A stretch of 64,000 nucleotides of DNA from Eucalyptus grandis (lineage: Eukaryota > Streptophyta > Magnoliopsida > Myrtales > Myrtaceae). The notes beneath the pieces are model-generated. The model saw nothing but the letters and a program-made list of their open reading frames with translations, had not been told where the DNA came from and did no database searches. Position numbers and translations under genes: made by a program. The stretch lies in NCBI RefSeq assembly GCF_016545825.1, contig NC_052621.1, positions 1,326,199 through 1,390,198 of the forward strand, written 5' to 3'. Below are positions 46,316 to 57,357 of this stretch, piece after piece. Position 1 is the stretch's first letter, and each line of letters starts with the position of its first letter.

Positions 46316-47991
46316 ACTTTCTTGGGTCCTTTGGTGTTAGTAACATAAGCAGTATTAGCCCATATTTTCTTAACAGGTTTCCAAACCATAGGACACTCTT
46401 TTTCAAAGTGATCCGGACTGTTGCACTTTGAACATCTGAGAGCATTTCTACCTACAGATTTTACAAAAACTTTCTTGAAATGATTTTTGTAAGTCTCTCT
46501 TGAGAGTCTTTTCTTAATTCTTTCTTTTACTTTAGGAAAATCAATCAAGGGAATTGTTTCTTCTGTCATACCTAGACCGGACTTATTGAAGTAAGGTCTT
46601 TGAGTTGAAAGAATTTTTTCAAGTTTTTCAGACCCTATTGAAAATTTCTTTGAAATATTTGATAAGTCTGTTTTTAAAAGAGCATTTTCTTTTAAAAGAT
46701 TATCTTCATTTTCTTTAAGAGTGGAAACAGTCAAGTCAAGACTTTTAACTTTTTCTACTAAAACAATTTCCTTTTGTTTTAGAGCTGAGTTTTCCTTTTT
46801 CAGTTCGGAAATTCTTTTGAGAGAAGTCTTAAGACTAAAACACAGTTCATCAATGTATTTAGAAACTTTGACAGGAATTTTAAAATTACTTGCCTCAAAT
46901 TCACTGTCTGAGTCTGATCCAGAGTCTGAGTCTGATTGTGCCATCAGACATAGATTGGCATATTCATTATCACTTTCTTCACACTCGTATCACCTGTGTT
47001 TCGGCTTTGAGAGCTTTTCGAAATTTTTCAGCTTTTCCTCTCTTCTTCTTCGAAGAGGACATTTGGGTCCGATGTGTCCCTTTTTCTTACATTCAAAGCA
47101 TACTACATCTTTGTTTGATTCCTCATCATCAATAGACTTGGTCTGCTGTCTTTGAAAGCTTTGTTTCTTTGAGTTGAACCTTCTTCCTTTTCTATTCAGT
47201 TTTCTGAATGTTCTTATCATGAGAGCAAGCTCCTCATCGTCCATATCATCTTCAAAATCTGTATCATCGAATCATCATTTGATTTTAATGCAATGGATTT
47301 CTTACCTTTTGGATCTTCATCTTCATTGATCCGTTCCACTTCATAAGACCGAAGAGTTCCAATCGGCCTTGTCGACAGAGATAGTGGCATAATTCTTTGC
47401 GTCTCTCTTATCGAAGTCTTTATGTGATTCCAATCCTTGGAGAGTCCACGCAGTAGCTTGTTTACCTTCATGGGATCAGAAATTGGTTGACCTTGATTTT
47501 CAAGACCATTCACAATATTTGTATAACGACTAAACATGTCAGTTATAGATTCTCCTGGTTTCATTATGAAGGCTTCGTATTGACCGAGAAGAATGTTGAT
47601 TCTTGTTTCCTTCACTCGATCTATTCCTTCATAGGTGATATGCAATCTGTCCCAAACTTCTTTTGCTGTAACACAAGAAGATATTCTATTATATTCAGTT
47701 GGTGACAAAGCACAATATAAGGAGTAAATTGCTTTTGCATCGAGTGCTTGTCTCTTGATTATCTCTTCCCGAGTCATTCCGCCGGTCTCATCGTTTCTTT
47801 CCCTCTTTCGTAGACCGATGCGGTGGTAGGAGTAATTCCTTTTTCTACAACGTCCCATTCCAGAGGATCCTTTGATCGTAGGAAAGCTTTCATCTTGTTC
47901 TTCTAGATGTTGTAATCCTTTCCATCAAAGTAGGGTGGTCTCGGGTATTGCTTTGCCCTTCCATCAGCCCCGGTGCTAGCATACTAGCCAT
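46316..47991 (-). pseudogene. element A gag
   Basis: The ATG is at 47991 (MASMLAPG, then a frame change). The gag core EYNRISSCVTAKEVWDRLHI and LSKDWNHIKTSIRETQ lies in 47858-47217, the first zinc knuckle CFECKKKGHIGPKC near 47095, an acidic DSDSGSDSDSEFE stretch, a long coiled coil (about 46850-46650) and a second knuckle CSKCNSPDHFEKEC near 46440. Two CCHC knuckles around a coiled coil match the gag of copies B and C, which supports a common family. Frameshifts near 47860, 47240 and 46960 break it. Confidence 0.88.
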
Positions 47992-48040
47992 GGATCTTTT
48001 ACTACGAAGTAAAACACTTCAAATAAAGTAAGTACACAGT

Positions 48041-48051
48041 GCTCGATACCA
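48041..48051 (-). other. element A primer-binding site, one base short
   Basis: The - strand reads TGGTATCGAGC where copies B and C have TGGTATCAGAGC. The lost A is in a CAG context, the same kind of difference that separates many duplicate sites in this window. Confidence 0.8.
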
Positions 48052-48053
48052 AT

Positions 48054-48966
48054 TGATATTGCTAGTATGAGTACCTAGAGGGGGTGAATAGGTATATAAA
48101 AGATTTTTCTTCAACAATTGCACAATACTAGACAGATGATGGATTTGAGACAATCGATAATCAAAGTAAGACTGAGAGAAGAGAAAATTGAACACGCGGT
48201 TTATAGTGGTTCGGCTTATATCAAGCCTACTTCCACTCTTCTTCACTGACAGCCTATTGGCTGGATTCCACTATGAACAAAAGAGAAGTTACAGCACAGC
48301 TTTGCCTTGATTCCATAGTGTAGATGTTCTACCACACCTCCTCAAGATTTCTCACAAATATAGACTCTCTTTTGTATACAAGTATTCGCTCAAAGGAATT
48401 GTCTAAACAAAAAGGAGCTTCAGACTTTGGAATTCTTCTATCGGTCACACCTTGAACAACTAAGACCGTCTTCCTTATATACTCCTTTATGCCATCATAC
48501 CCGTTGGCACTTACCAAAGGAATTCCTCCAATCTACCCGTTGGACGGAATCAATTAGGAAGATTGTTCAAGCTATTAAAGGAACGTGTTGATAGCCCATC
48601 AATCATGTTCGCCCATACAATCGTGGATCTCGGTTTCCATAAGCAGTAACCTTCCAATAATATTTAGGCAATCACCGGATCTTCAATTATCGAGTCAATC
48701 TTCGATCAATCAAAGGACTCCGTTATGTCTTCTCCAGCCACGAGATCTTCTCCAGTTGATAAGGTTAAATCCTTAACGAAACATCCAGTTCGGATAACCT
48801 TTCTTCAACGGATTAGAGACTATCAATGAGGATAGACTTTGAGTCTTGAGTCCGGGCTGTCCGGAGGTCTTCGACTTTAAACAGCAGAGTCTCGCAAGCC
48901 TTCGAGACTAGACTCGATGGAAACGTTTTGTCAACTTCAAAACACTTCAAGAAGATTTCTCCAACA
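48054..48966 (-). repeat. element A, right LTR (5' LTR on - strand)
   Basis: A direct repeat of 39418-40328. Differences include CTG/CTCG and CAG/CGAG pairs at 48891-48916 versus 40256-40278. Confidence 0.93.
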
Positions 48967-50446
48967 GCTTAAATTGATTTTAATTTACTTCCTGAGATGA
49001 TCATGTGAGTGCGCAAACCACCAATTTAACACCCAGATAAAGAAGCGAATAAATTGCAGGACTTACCTCATCGCATCGAAAGCATCTGCAATGTTAGATT
49101 AGAATTCACATCGATAGTCCTAGATATGATTTTTAATTAACACGCAATTACTTTTTTTTCACTTATTTAATGAGAATTTAATCTATATGCAATGCCATCC
49201 AAACCTAATTCTAATGACAGACAATTTTTAACTAAATGAACCTAGCAACAATCACTAAATGACATGCATTTCATGAACCTAATTCTATATAACGTGCACA
49301 TAATATTTTTCATTTTCTTAATAAGCATGCAATCTATCCTAGAGAATGAAACTAGTTTATTCTAAGATAATTTTTTGGTATTTTCCATCAAATTAGAAAT
49401 TTGAAAAATGCAAAAATTATCTATCTAGATTAAGATACCATCCAACTTATATTAAGGAAACTAAGATGTTATCTTAACTTATTAATCCCTAACCTAAAAT
49501 ACAGTCTATTTAACCTTATAATTAATTAGAAAATAAATTTAAACATGCAATCTTATCTTAATATGCAATGACGCAAAGAATGCCATAATTCAAGTTTTTT
49601 TTCTTTTTCTTTTCAATGAAATTCGAAATTAAAATTGTCACATAATTAAACATGCAACTTAAATTAATAAATAAAAAAAACTAACATCCTAAATCAATGC
49701 TCTTTTTGGATTTTTATTTAAGAAATTCGAAATAAATAAATCTCCTAACATGCAAACTACCCTAGAACAAACAATAAACCTAATTTAACTCAAACAAAAA
49801 AAAAAAATTTGGGGCTTTCTTTTACGGAAACAAAATAAATTCAAATAACACGACAGCAAAATCAGGTAAGATAAGCATGAGATCGGGTTGGCCAATTTTA
49901 AACAAAATCACGAATCGAATCTCGAGCGTGAGAGATCGGATTGACGATTTTTTGTGCGATTGCGAGTCAAATTTCGGGTGCAAAAATCAAACCATCAACC
50001 ATATCAAATTAGGGATTAATCCCTAACTTAAAATGCTACTCGAGTTGCGAATATAGTTGGGGATTTGGGGAGACTTCAAATAAAGAAACAAAATACTAAA
50101 AAAATAAAAATAAAATAAATAAATAAAAATCTACCTAATTTGATTTTTTCAAACAGGGCGTAGCAAACGGCTCGTGTCTCGGCGTGACTGGGGACAGTCA
50201 CCGTGGTGGTGGGCACGGTGTGGGTGGAGGAGAAGCCGGTGTTCGGAGCTCCGGCGAGGGGCGGCGCGAGCCGATAGCGAGGGCTTGGAGCGTTGGTTGC
50301 CGGCTGCAATGCGCGGGCTGCTGGGTGTCGGGGACAATCGAGCGGGGGCATCGGACGTTGGGCGAGGGAGACGTTGGCGGGGCGAGCGTCGGCGATAGGC
50401 GCGGAAGCAAGGGATGACGACGCGGCGAGGGGTGAACAGGTCTTTG

Positions 50447-51260
50447 TGTAAGAATTATTGTGACCCACATGATATGATTTATTATATGGTTTAATAATTA
50501 TTGAAATGCTATAAAATAAATAATTATTGGTTACGAGAAGTTGCGACTCTAATAAAATAAAAAGGTATATCGCTTTGATGGAAGACACATTTTCAACGAA
50601 CGTATAAATAGAGTCCGGTCCTCTCTCAACCCACAACGAACAACAATAACATAAAGGAATTTGGTATTCTCTCCTCCATCGATAGAATACATTAAGGTTT
50701 AGTGGGTTAAGGGAGAGAAATCGGATTTCTTCTTTTGGTTCGAGATTCTTTGGGTTTTCTACAACGATCATCATCAAGTGCAACGCTATGGATAAAGGTA
50801 TGTCTTCATCTAATTGTGAAAATCATGAAGATCAAAATATCACTGTTTTATTTGTATTTCCGCATCAAAGTATTATATGAATTCCTAACAGTTGGTATCA
50901 AAGCATTTGGTTTATGATCTCATGATTTTTCCGTTTAAAGAAATATTATGATTTATGTATGATAATTCGTTAAACGATCCTGTTTGTATTATTTGTTGTT
51001 GTTAAAATGTTTTCAGATGGTTCTATTAAAGAAAATCTGAATGATGAATGCTTTCATGGAGAAAAATGTCGAAAATGGAAGAATGAGGGTGAAACAGGGG
51101 ATGAAAGGACGAAAAAATGGCGAAGAAAATTGCCTCTGTCGCGCGGGGAAGAAGGCGTGTGGGTCCACGCGAGCGCTGCAGTTGCAGGCGTGTGGATCCC
51201 ATGCGCCCGCGCCGTCAAGCGCGCACGCGCCCGCCAAGGACGAAGGCACGTGCTCAGCAT
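50447..51260 (+). mobile_element. 5' end of a different copia-type element (LTR, primer site, leader)
   Basis: A TATA box TATAAATA (50603-50610) lies in an AT-rich LTR ending TTCCTAACA at 50890. A primer site TGGTATCAAAGC (50893-50904) follows, then a leader with GC-rich tail. The LTR start (near 50447) is approximate. The element breaks off at 51260, where the duplicated segment begins. No second LTR is in the window; the gag at 63484 may belong to the same family. Confidence 0.65.
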
Positions 51261-51904
51261 GTGGGTGGCGTCGCGATGCTGGCTACGGGAGGTGCAGGCG
51301 GAGGAAGACGCGCGGTCGTCGGCGCTCGGAGTTGCAACAGTGACTGGTATTGCAGTGGCGTCGGGACGAGCTCGCGGGTGCAGAGGGATTCCGGGTGCGG
51401 AAGTCGCGGATAGAGCACGACCAACGTTGGGCGGATTGGCGTCGGCAGAAGCTCCGGGCAGCAGGGCACAGGGATTCAGTGGTAGCGTCGAATCGCATGA
51501 GCGCATCAAGGGGTCAGTGGGTCCTCGACTCCTGGGCGATGGGCGATGCTCGGTGAGGCGGAGCAGTGGGTCGCGACGAGCTTCAGCGGGCCGGAGGTTG
51601 CGGCCGAGGTAGGTCGCGGGGCTATGTGTCGCCGCGGGACCGGCTGGTGTGGCGAGGGCGTTCGCGGTCGAAAGTGCGGTGAGGCGGCACCGCGGGCAGT
51701 CTGAGATGCGGTCGCTAGACGCCGGGCGCGGCGATGCTCACAGCTGCGGAGGCGCGACGGATCGGACGGCGAGGGAGTCCGAGCGGCTTGCGGTTTGATG
51801 GCGTCGACGCAGCGCAGGCGCGGGTGAAGAAGAAGCCGGCAACCGGGACAGCGGATGGGGACAGCGAATGTGGGGAAGATGATGAACAGTAAATGTCCAA
51901 TCAC

Positions 51905-52070
51905 TTCCTCCCCTCTGCTGTTTCTGCTTTTCACTGTTGTTGCAGTACTTTTCCCCTCCTATTTCCTCCCCTCTGCTTTTCACTGTTGTTGCAGTACTTT
52001 TCCCCTCCTATTTCCTCCCCTCTGCTGTTTCTGCTTTTCACTGTTGTTGCAGTACTTTTCCCCTCCTATT
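51905..52070. repeat. minisatellite, three copies of about 50-59 bp
   Basis: The unit TTCCTCCCCTCTGCTG...TTTTCCCCTCCTA is present three times (the middle copy is 9 bp shorter); unit 1 has it once at 28706-28765. Confidence 0.92.
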
Positions 52071-52652
52071 CACGACGACTTCCCCTCTCTCTTCACTTTC
52101 TCTTCTTTTTCGGTCAAAGAAGCAAAAACTTTATTTTACTTTTTCCTTCTCTTCCCTTTTTTCTTTTCCGACGAAGAGAAAAGTTGTTGTTGAATTTTTC
52201 GAAAACCCTCGAGAGAGACACCAATGTGGCTGTATGTATAAATCTGTGTGGCCTCCTTCTCAAACCCTACGCATTTAATCTATTTATAGGCCGCGAGTTA
52301 GGGTTTTAATTTTTCCAAATCCATATCCACGAAAATTCATTTTTCCAAATGTAATATTTGCTTTTGATACGATTTAGGATTGCAAAATGATTCTTTTAAA
52401 ATTCGAAATCTCGCATAAATCAATCCGTAAAATCTTTCCGAGGATATGGGCTTGGGCCAATTTACTAAATTAATATTCTGAACCATCAATTTGAACCCAT
52501 TTGTCACCGGCCCAATGTAAATGCAAATTAAGAAATAAATGCACCTAAAACTATATGCTATGCAATTAACTATTTTTTCAGAAATAAAATTAACCCCTAA
52601 TTTTTTAATGCAATAAATGACTAAGCGGGTCGCCAAAATTTAGGTGTCAACA

Positions 52653-53438
52653 TACACACACACAAATACTAATCCATCTTTTTGTTTCTCATTAATCTTG
52701 GATTAATTCATTATCTCCTAAATCATAAGCAAAGGATCAGACAATTCCCCTTATTTCTTTTTAGATCTAAAGTTTGAATTATATCGGGCTACTTCTTTCG
52801 AGGAAGGTAGAAGTTCAATGACAAAATAAGTAATTGCGCTATTGCTTTGCACTTTCATTTAATAACAAGAAGGCATTTTCACATCATGATGATTTACATT
52901 CGCACATCACCTTATGCATGATTCCACAACACGTGCTTCATTGAGAATTGCATACTCTCTTTCTCTATCTCGTGTAACCAACAAGATGGTGCTCTGATAG
53001 GGTTCAACTATTCTGACTATTATTAGGTTTTTTCGCTTTATTGGAGTTACCAACTTTTATTTGTCTGACTTACCAAACCACTAAATTTAGCAACTCTATT
53101 AGAGAAAGGAAAAAGGAGGAAGAAGAAGAAGTAGAAGACAACTCAAATCAAACCCAATTAACTACTCAATTAAATGTCTGGCAATGACTCAACCGGCATG
53201 CTAACAAAGCACACGGTGGTCCCTCAAAGAAACGTGAATCCTATTGAGATTGATTAAGGGGTATGCACAAGAAGTCAACAGACATAGCTTGCATGAAGGA
53301 GGTCCATTTCGGACCCACTTCATTTAATCATTAAAGGGCTCATAAATTGTTTTTCTCATGTGATTGGGGGCATGCAACGACTATAAAGCAGTGAAAAAGG
53401 AATTGAAAACCGTATGAGTGTTTCGCACTGAAAACGCC
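52653..53438 (+). promoter_or_regulatory. upstream region and promoter of the SOT copy at 53439
   Basis: It duplicates 29342-30127. The TATA box CTATAAA is at 53381-53387 and the MSVSH upstream frame at 53414-53431. Confidence 0.65.
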
Positions 53439-54403
53439 ATGGCAATGGGAGACAGTGAGCAGGAGGCCATTGATGAGCTGATTGCTTCACTTCCCCAAGA
53501 GAAAGTTCTTAATCTTCCTCCTTGCTGCCTTTTTCAAAACTTTTGCTACCCGATCTTCGTGCTTCCTAAATTAGTCGCGTGCCAAAGGCACTTCAAGGCC
53601 AAAGACAAGGACATTGTTGTAGCCTCTACCCCCAAATCGGGGACCACCTGGCTAATGGCCATAGCATTCTCCATTGTCAATCGCTCCCGCTTCGACGTCT
53701 CAAACACACCATTGCTCACTTCAAGCCCCCATGAACTCGTCCCTCGCTTCGAGTTCGACTTGTTCGGGCATAACCCGAGAGTCAATCTTGATGACATGGA
53801 GGAGCCGAGGCTTTTCGCTACACACGTAGCTTATCCAAGCTTGCCGAGTGCGTCAAGCGTCGACTGCCGGATCATTTACATCGTCGAAGTCCGTTGGACA
53901 CCGTGGTTTCCTCTTGGTACTTCTCCCTCGAGATGGCGCGATCAGCAGAGTGGCCAGAGTGGTCTTTGGAAGAGCATTTCGAGAGCTATTGCCAAGGTAA
54001 ACTCCCGTTCGGGCCCTTTTGGGAGCACATGGTGGGGTATTGGAAGGAGAGCTTGGAGAGACCACACAAGGTGTTGTTCCTCAAGTATGAGGACTTGAAG
54101 GAAGATATTGAAGGACAGATGAAGAAGGTGGCCCAATTTGTGGGGGGCCCCTTCACTGAGGAGGAAGAGGAGGGAGGTGTGATTGAAGAGATAGCCAAAA
54201 TGTGCAGCTTGAAGACCCTCCAGAACCTGGAGGTCAATAAATCCGGCAAATTACCTGGTAAAACCATTGAGAAGAGAAGTTTTTTTAGGAAAGGCGAGGT
54301 GGGTGATTGGGTTAACCATCTCACTCCCTCCATGGCAGATCGCCTCAATAGCATCATGCAAGAGAAAATCGGCCCCTTTGGGTTACATTTCAAAACACGT
54401 TAG
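53439..54403 (+). pseudogene. cytosolic sulfotransferase, type B, frameshifted duplicate of 30128-31096
   Basis: It is identical to the gene at 30128 over most of its length but 4 bp shorter. All four losses fall within 40 bp (53845-53883) and each removes the middle base of a CAG or CTG (CCAGAG to CCGAG, AGCAGTCAGAC to AGCGTCGAC, ATCTGTCG to ATCGTCG). The frame is lost after the catalytic-histidine region (THVAYPSLP) and the CRSP motif is destroyed; PKSGTTW is before and RKGEVGDW after the break. A two-base change also turns VGLPFT into VGGPFT at about 54146. As assembled it is a pseudogene, but the pattern of losses suggests the break may be a sequencing artefact. Confidence 0.88.
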
Positions 54404-55700
54404 AGTGTTAATTACTCTCACTTTCTCGTGTGCTATCAGAAATAAACGAAATCAATAATGGATGGATCTGCAGTCCTCTTTATTGGTGTAGGATAGAGAA
54501 CTCAAGAATCCTTGACTTCTCAATTGCTAGAGACCAAAACAAGTACTCGATGTTGATCACGTGTAAGAAGTAAAAAGATAATCTTTGGTTGCGGAGGTAG
54601 ACTGAATCTGATATTGTAAACTACTACAATCCCACACTCAATATTAGTGAACGATATCATAATTTGCTATATGGCTCATTCAGTAGCACACTGAAACAAG
54701 GTTGAACATCATCAATAGAATTATGAAACACTTAGCCTACTCCTGCAAACAATAACAAGCACCGCCGCATATCCGACGCAGCAAAGTAACCAAGCAAGCT
54801 CGCCCCCGATGTACCCAAAATCTTATATGGCACCATGTCACTACAACTCTATGAGATACAAAGTTCAAGATTAATTGATCTAACCGGCCATATGAGCGAA
54901 AAAATATTTATTTACTGGGTAATCCATTTTTATTTTTATTTTTACTGTGTTTTTTGTTGTGATGATTCTTTGAGAACTGAATAGGAATTATGAAATTTGG
55001 GGATGTGAGAGAGAGAGAGAGAACACTAAACTATCTTATTGCGACACCAGGGAGATGTAAAGAATCAACAGTTAGACTCATTAAGCCCTACACTCGAGCT
55101 AAATCAATCTTGGGCATACCCTAACAGCAGACGCGAAGTCAGTCGAACCTTAAAAATTGAGTAGATACACCCATGCAGGTCAAAACTTAGCCAAGCCCTC
55201 CAGCACAACAGGCAACAATGGAGTCCTCCCATGCGGCTTATTATGCTGCCAAAGGCAAATGATCCAGTTTGTCTGTGTAATATTAATTACCATACTGGAA
55301 AATAATGTCATGAAACTTAATTCATTGTTTTCATGCCTCAACTTTAAGTAGTCTACTCTCAATTTTGTCCCGGTGTGGTTCATGCTGGACATAAATGATT
55401 ACGATCCAAACCGAATGTCGTAAACTCACGAAAAGCAACCTATTCAGTAAAAATTTGATTTCTTGTGAATTTTCTCATATAAATTGAAGCAGACCACGAA
55501 AATGTATTATGTCTTAGAAATAGGCCTAGAAAGCTTATTAACAATCCTTGGCACCTATATATCTCGATGGAACCTCAGCTCTAATAGCTCTGTATATGTG
55601 GTCACTTCTTGATATATGAAAACCAGAAATTGAGAGCAACGGTGTTAGTGAGTGCCTGAAGAAGACACAATTCAGATTAATCCTAATCAACCACTGAATT
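54404..55700. repeat. SOT 3'-flanking block, copy 4 (in unit 2)
   Basis: It duplicates 31097-32390, with a GA microsatellite at 55005-55021. No gene is recognised. Confidence 0.85.
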
Positions 55701-56102
55701 AGATTTGCGTGGATTATGACTAAACCAGCTCACTGATGAAGCACCTGCAAGTCCCCAAACAAAGGCCTGGCAGATGATCACAATGCACGAATCATGTGTT
55801 TCATGCGTCGACATCACCCGAGGGGCCGACAAAAGATTTGTGTAGATTATGACTAAACCAGCTCATTGATGAAGCACCTGCAAGTCCCCAAACAAAGGCC
55901 TTGCAGATTATCATAATGCATGAATCATGTGTTTCACGTAGTCGACATCACCCGAGGGCCCGACAAAAGATTTGTGTGGATTATGACTAAACCAGCTCAC
56001 TGATGAAGCACCTGCAAGTCCCCAAACAAAGGCCTTGCAGATTATCACAATGCATGAATCATGCGTTTCATGCAGTCAACATCACCTGCGGGGCCGACAA
56101 AA
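55701..56102. repeat. three tandem 134-bp units (unit 2 copy)
   Basis: It duplicates 32391-32793. Confidence 0.9.
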
Positions 56103-56324
56103 GAGTTCTACCTAGCATCTTATTTAAAATTGATGAAGGCGCATGTGTTTTTAGGGCATGCGCCGCCTTGATTTTTATGATTTGGAAGAGCATTCTGAGA
56201 CCTTTTTCCGAGGGATGATGGGTTTTCAGTCCTCTTGTGATCCCGTGTGGGTATTGGAAGGAGAGCTTGGAGAGGCCACCCAAGGGGTTACTCCCCGGGT
56301 ATGAGGACTAAAGGGAGATGTTGT
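56103..56324 (+). pseudogene. sulfotransferase relic 5, part before the retroelement
   Basis: It duplicates relic 4 (32794-33013), interrupted at the same GTTGT site. The remainder is at 62165-62427. Confidence 0.85.
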
Positions 56325-57357
56325 TGAAAGTGCTAGTATGAACACTTAAAGGGGGGTGAATAGGTGTTTAAAATAAATCTTGGCAAATATATGCAGAATA
56401 AAATAAACTTCAAACAAAACAAAGGAGCTAGGGAAGAGAATAAGAACACAAGGTTTATAGTGGTTCGACTTAATTCAAGCCTACTTCCACTCTCCAACGC
56501 TAACAGCCTTCTTGGCTGGATTCCACTATACAATCAACAAGAGATTATAACTTTGAGTGCAAACACTTAGTAGTAGATCACACTATCTCACTAAGTCACT
56601 CTTTTGGTATTTCTCTCACGATCACAAACGTTTAAGCTCACCAAAGACAAGTGTATGAACAAAGATCACTCGGACTTTGAAATTATAAATTCTACGCTCC
56701 GTCTCTTACTTGCTCATCGGTCCTTCATCTCCTTAAATACTTCTCCACTTCCAAACTAGCCGTTGGACAGTATCTCGAGAGAATCGTCTTCCAATATACC
56801 CATTGGACAGCTCGTATCTAGAAGATTTGGTAGCCGTTGAGTGACAAAGGTAGAATCCCAAATTGATTCCGATCGCCCATACAAACAGAATCTTGGTTTC
56901 CATAAGTAGAGCTTATTCGTATAAAAAGTTATTGTCTTCAAGATCCAATCGACAATCAATTAGATTGAATCAATCAAATCAATCTTGATGTAGAATCCAA
57001 ACCAGATCACTAGCCATTATATGATTGGGCTTGTATTATGTTTTGTCGAATCTAGATGTAAAGTCCGAGTGCAATAGACTTTACAATCTGGGTCTGAGTG
57101 TAATAGACTTTACAATCTAGGTCTGAATGCAATAGATTTTACAATCTAAGTCTGAACATATTTTGCTTCAGCATAGAGTATGTCTTCTAGTTCAGTTTCA
57201 GCATAGAGCCTGCCTTCTGGTTCTTCCAAGTATAGACTTTGATAATATCCTTTACATGTTCTATCATATGCATGGTCTATTACTCAACCATCAAACATAT
57301 CAGTAGCTTTTGATTTATTTTGTCATCTTCAAAACATCATAAGGGATTTCCCTAACA
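56325..57357 (-). repeat. copy C, left LTR
   Basis: A direct repeat of 61129-62159 and the duplicate of 33014-34041. Confidence 0.9.

Larger units (their letters stand above)
39418..48966 (-). mobile_element. SIRE/Maximus-like Ty1-copia retrotransposon, element A
   Basis: The 9549-bp element has 911- and 913-bp LTRs (39418-40328 and 48054-48966), TG...CA ends and a perfect target duplication GCTTA (39413-39417 and 48967-48971). On the - strand the order is primer site, gag with zinc knuckles, protease, integrase, reverse transcriptase, RNase H, then an extra ORF before the purine tract. Integrase before reverse transcriptase makes it copia. The extra 3' ORF and size fit the SIRE/Maximus line. 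Coding regions carry frameshifts and stops, some perhaps artefacts (see findings). The LTRs are very alike apart from small indels, so the insertion is fairly young. Confidence 0.92.
39093..52652. mobile_element. hybrid solo LTR-like element, interrupted by SIRE element A
   Basis: The left part (39093-39417 and 48972-about 50446) matches the 5' half of the elements at 908 and 25983 (TGCCACGACC start). The right part (51261-52652) is the 3' half of the copy at 25983, including its exact right flank TACAC. The flanks ATATT and TACAC do not match, so the two halves come from different insertions and were joined later. Between them lies a copia 5' piece (about 50447-51260). Confidence 0.75.

Noticed and set aside
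50149..51612. Frames of up to 235 codons in the junction region
   Set aside because: They fall across LTR-type repeat and truncated copia sequence, with biased composition and no domains.
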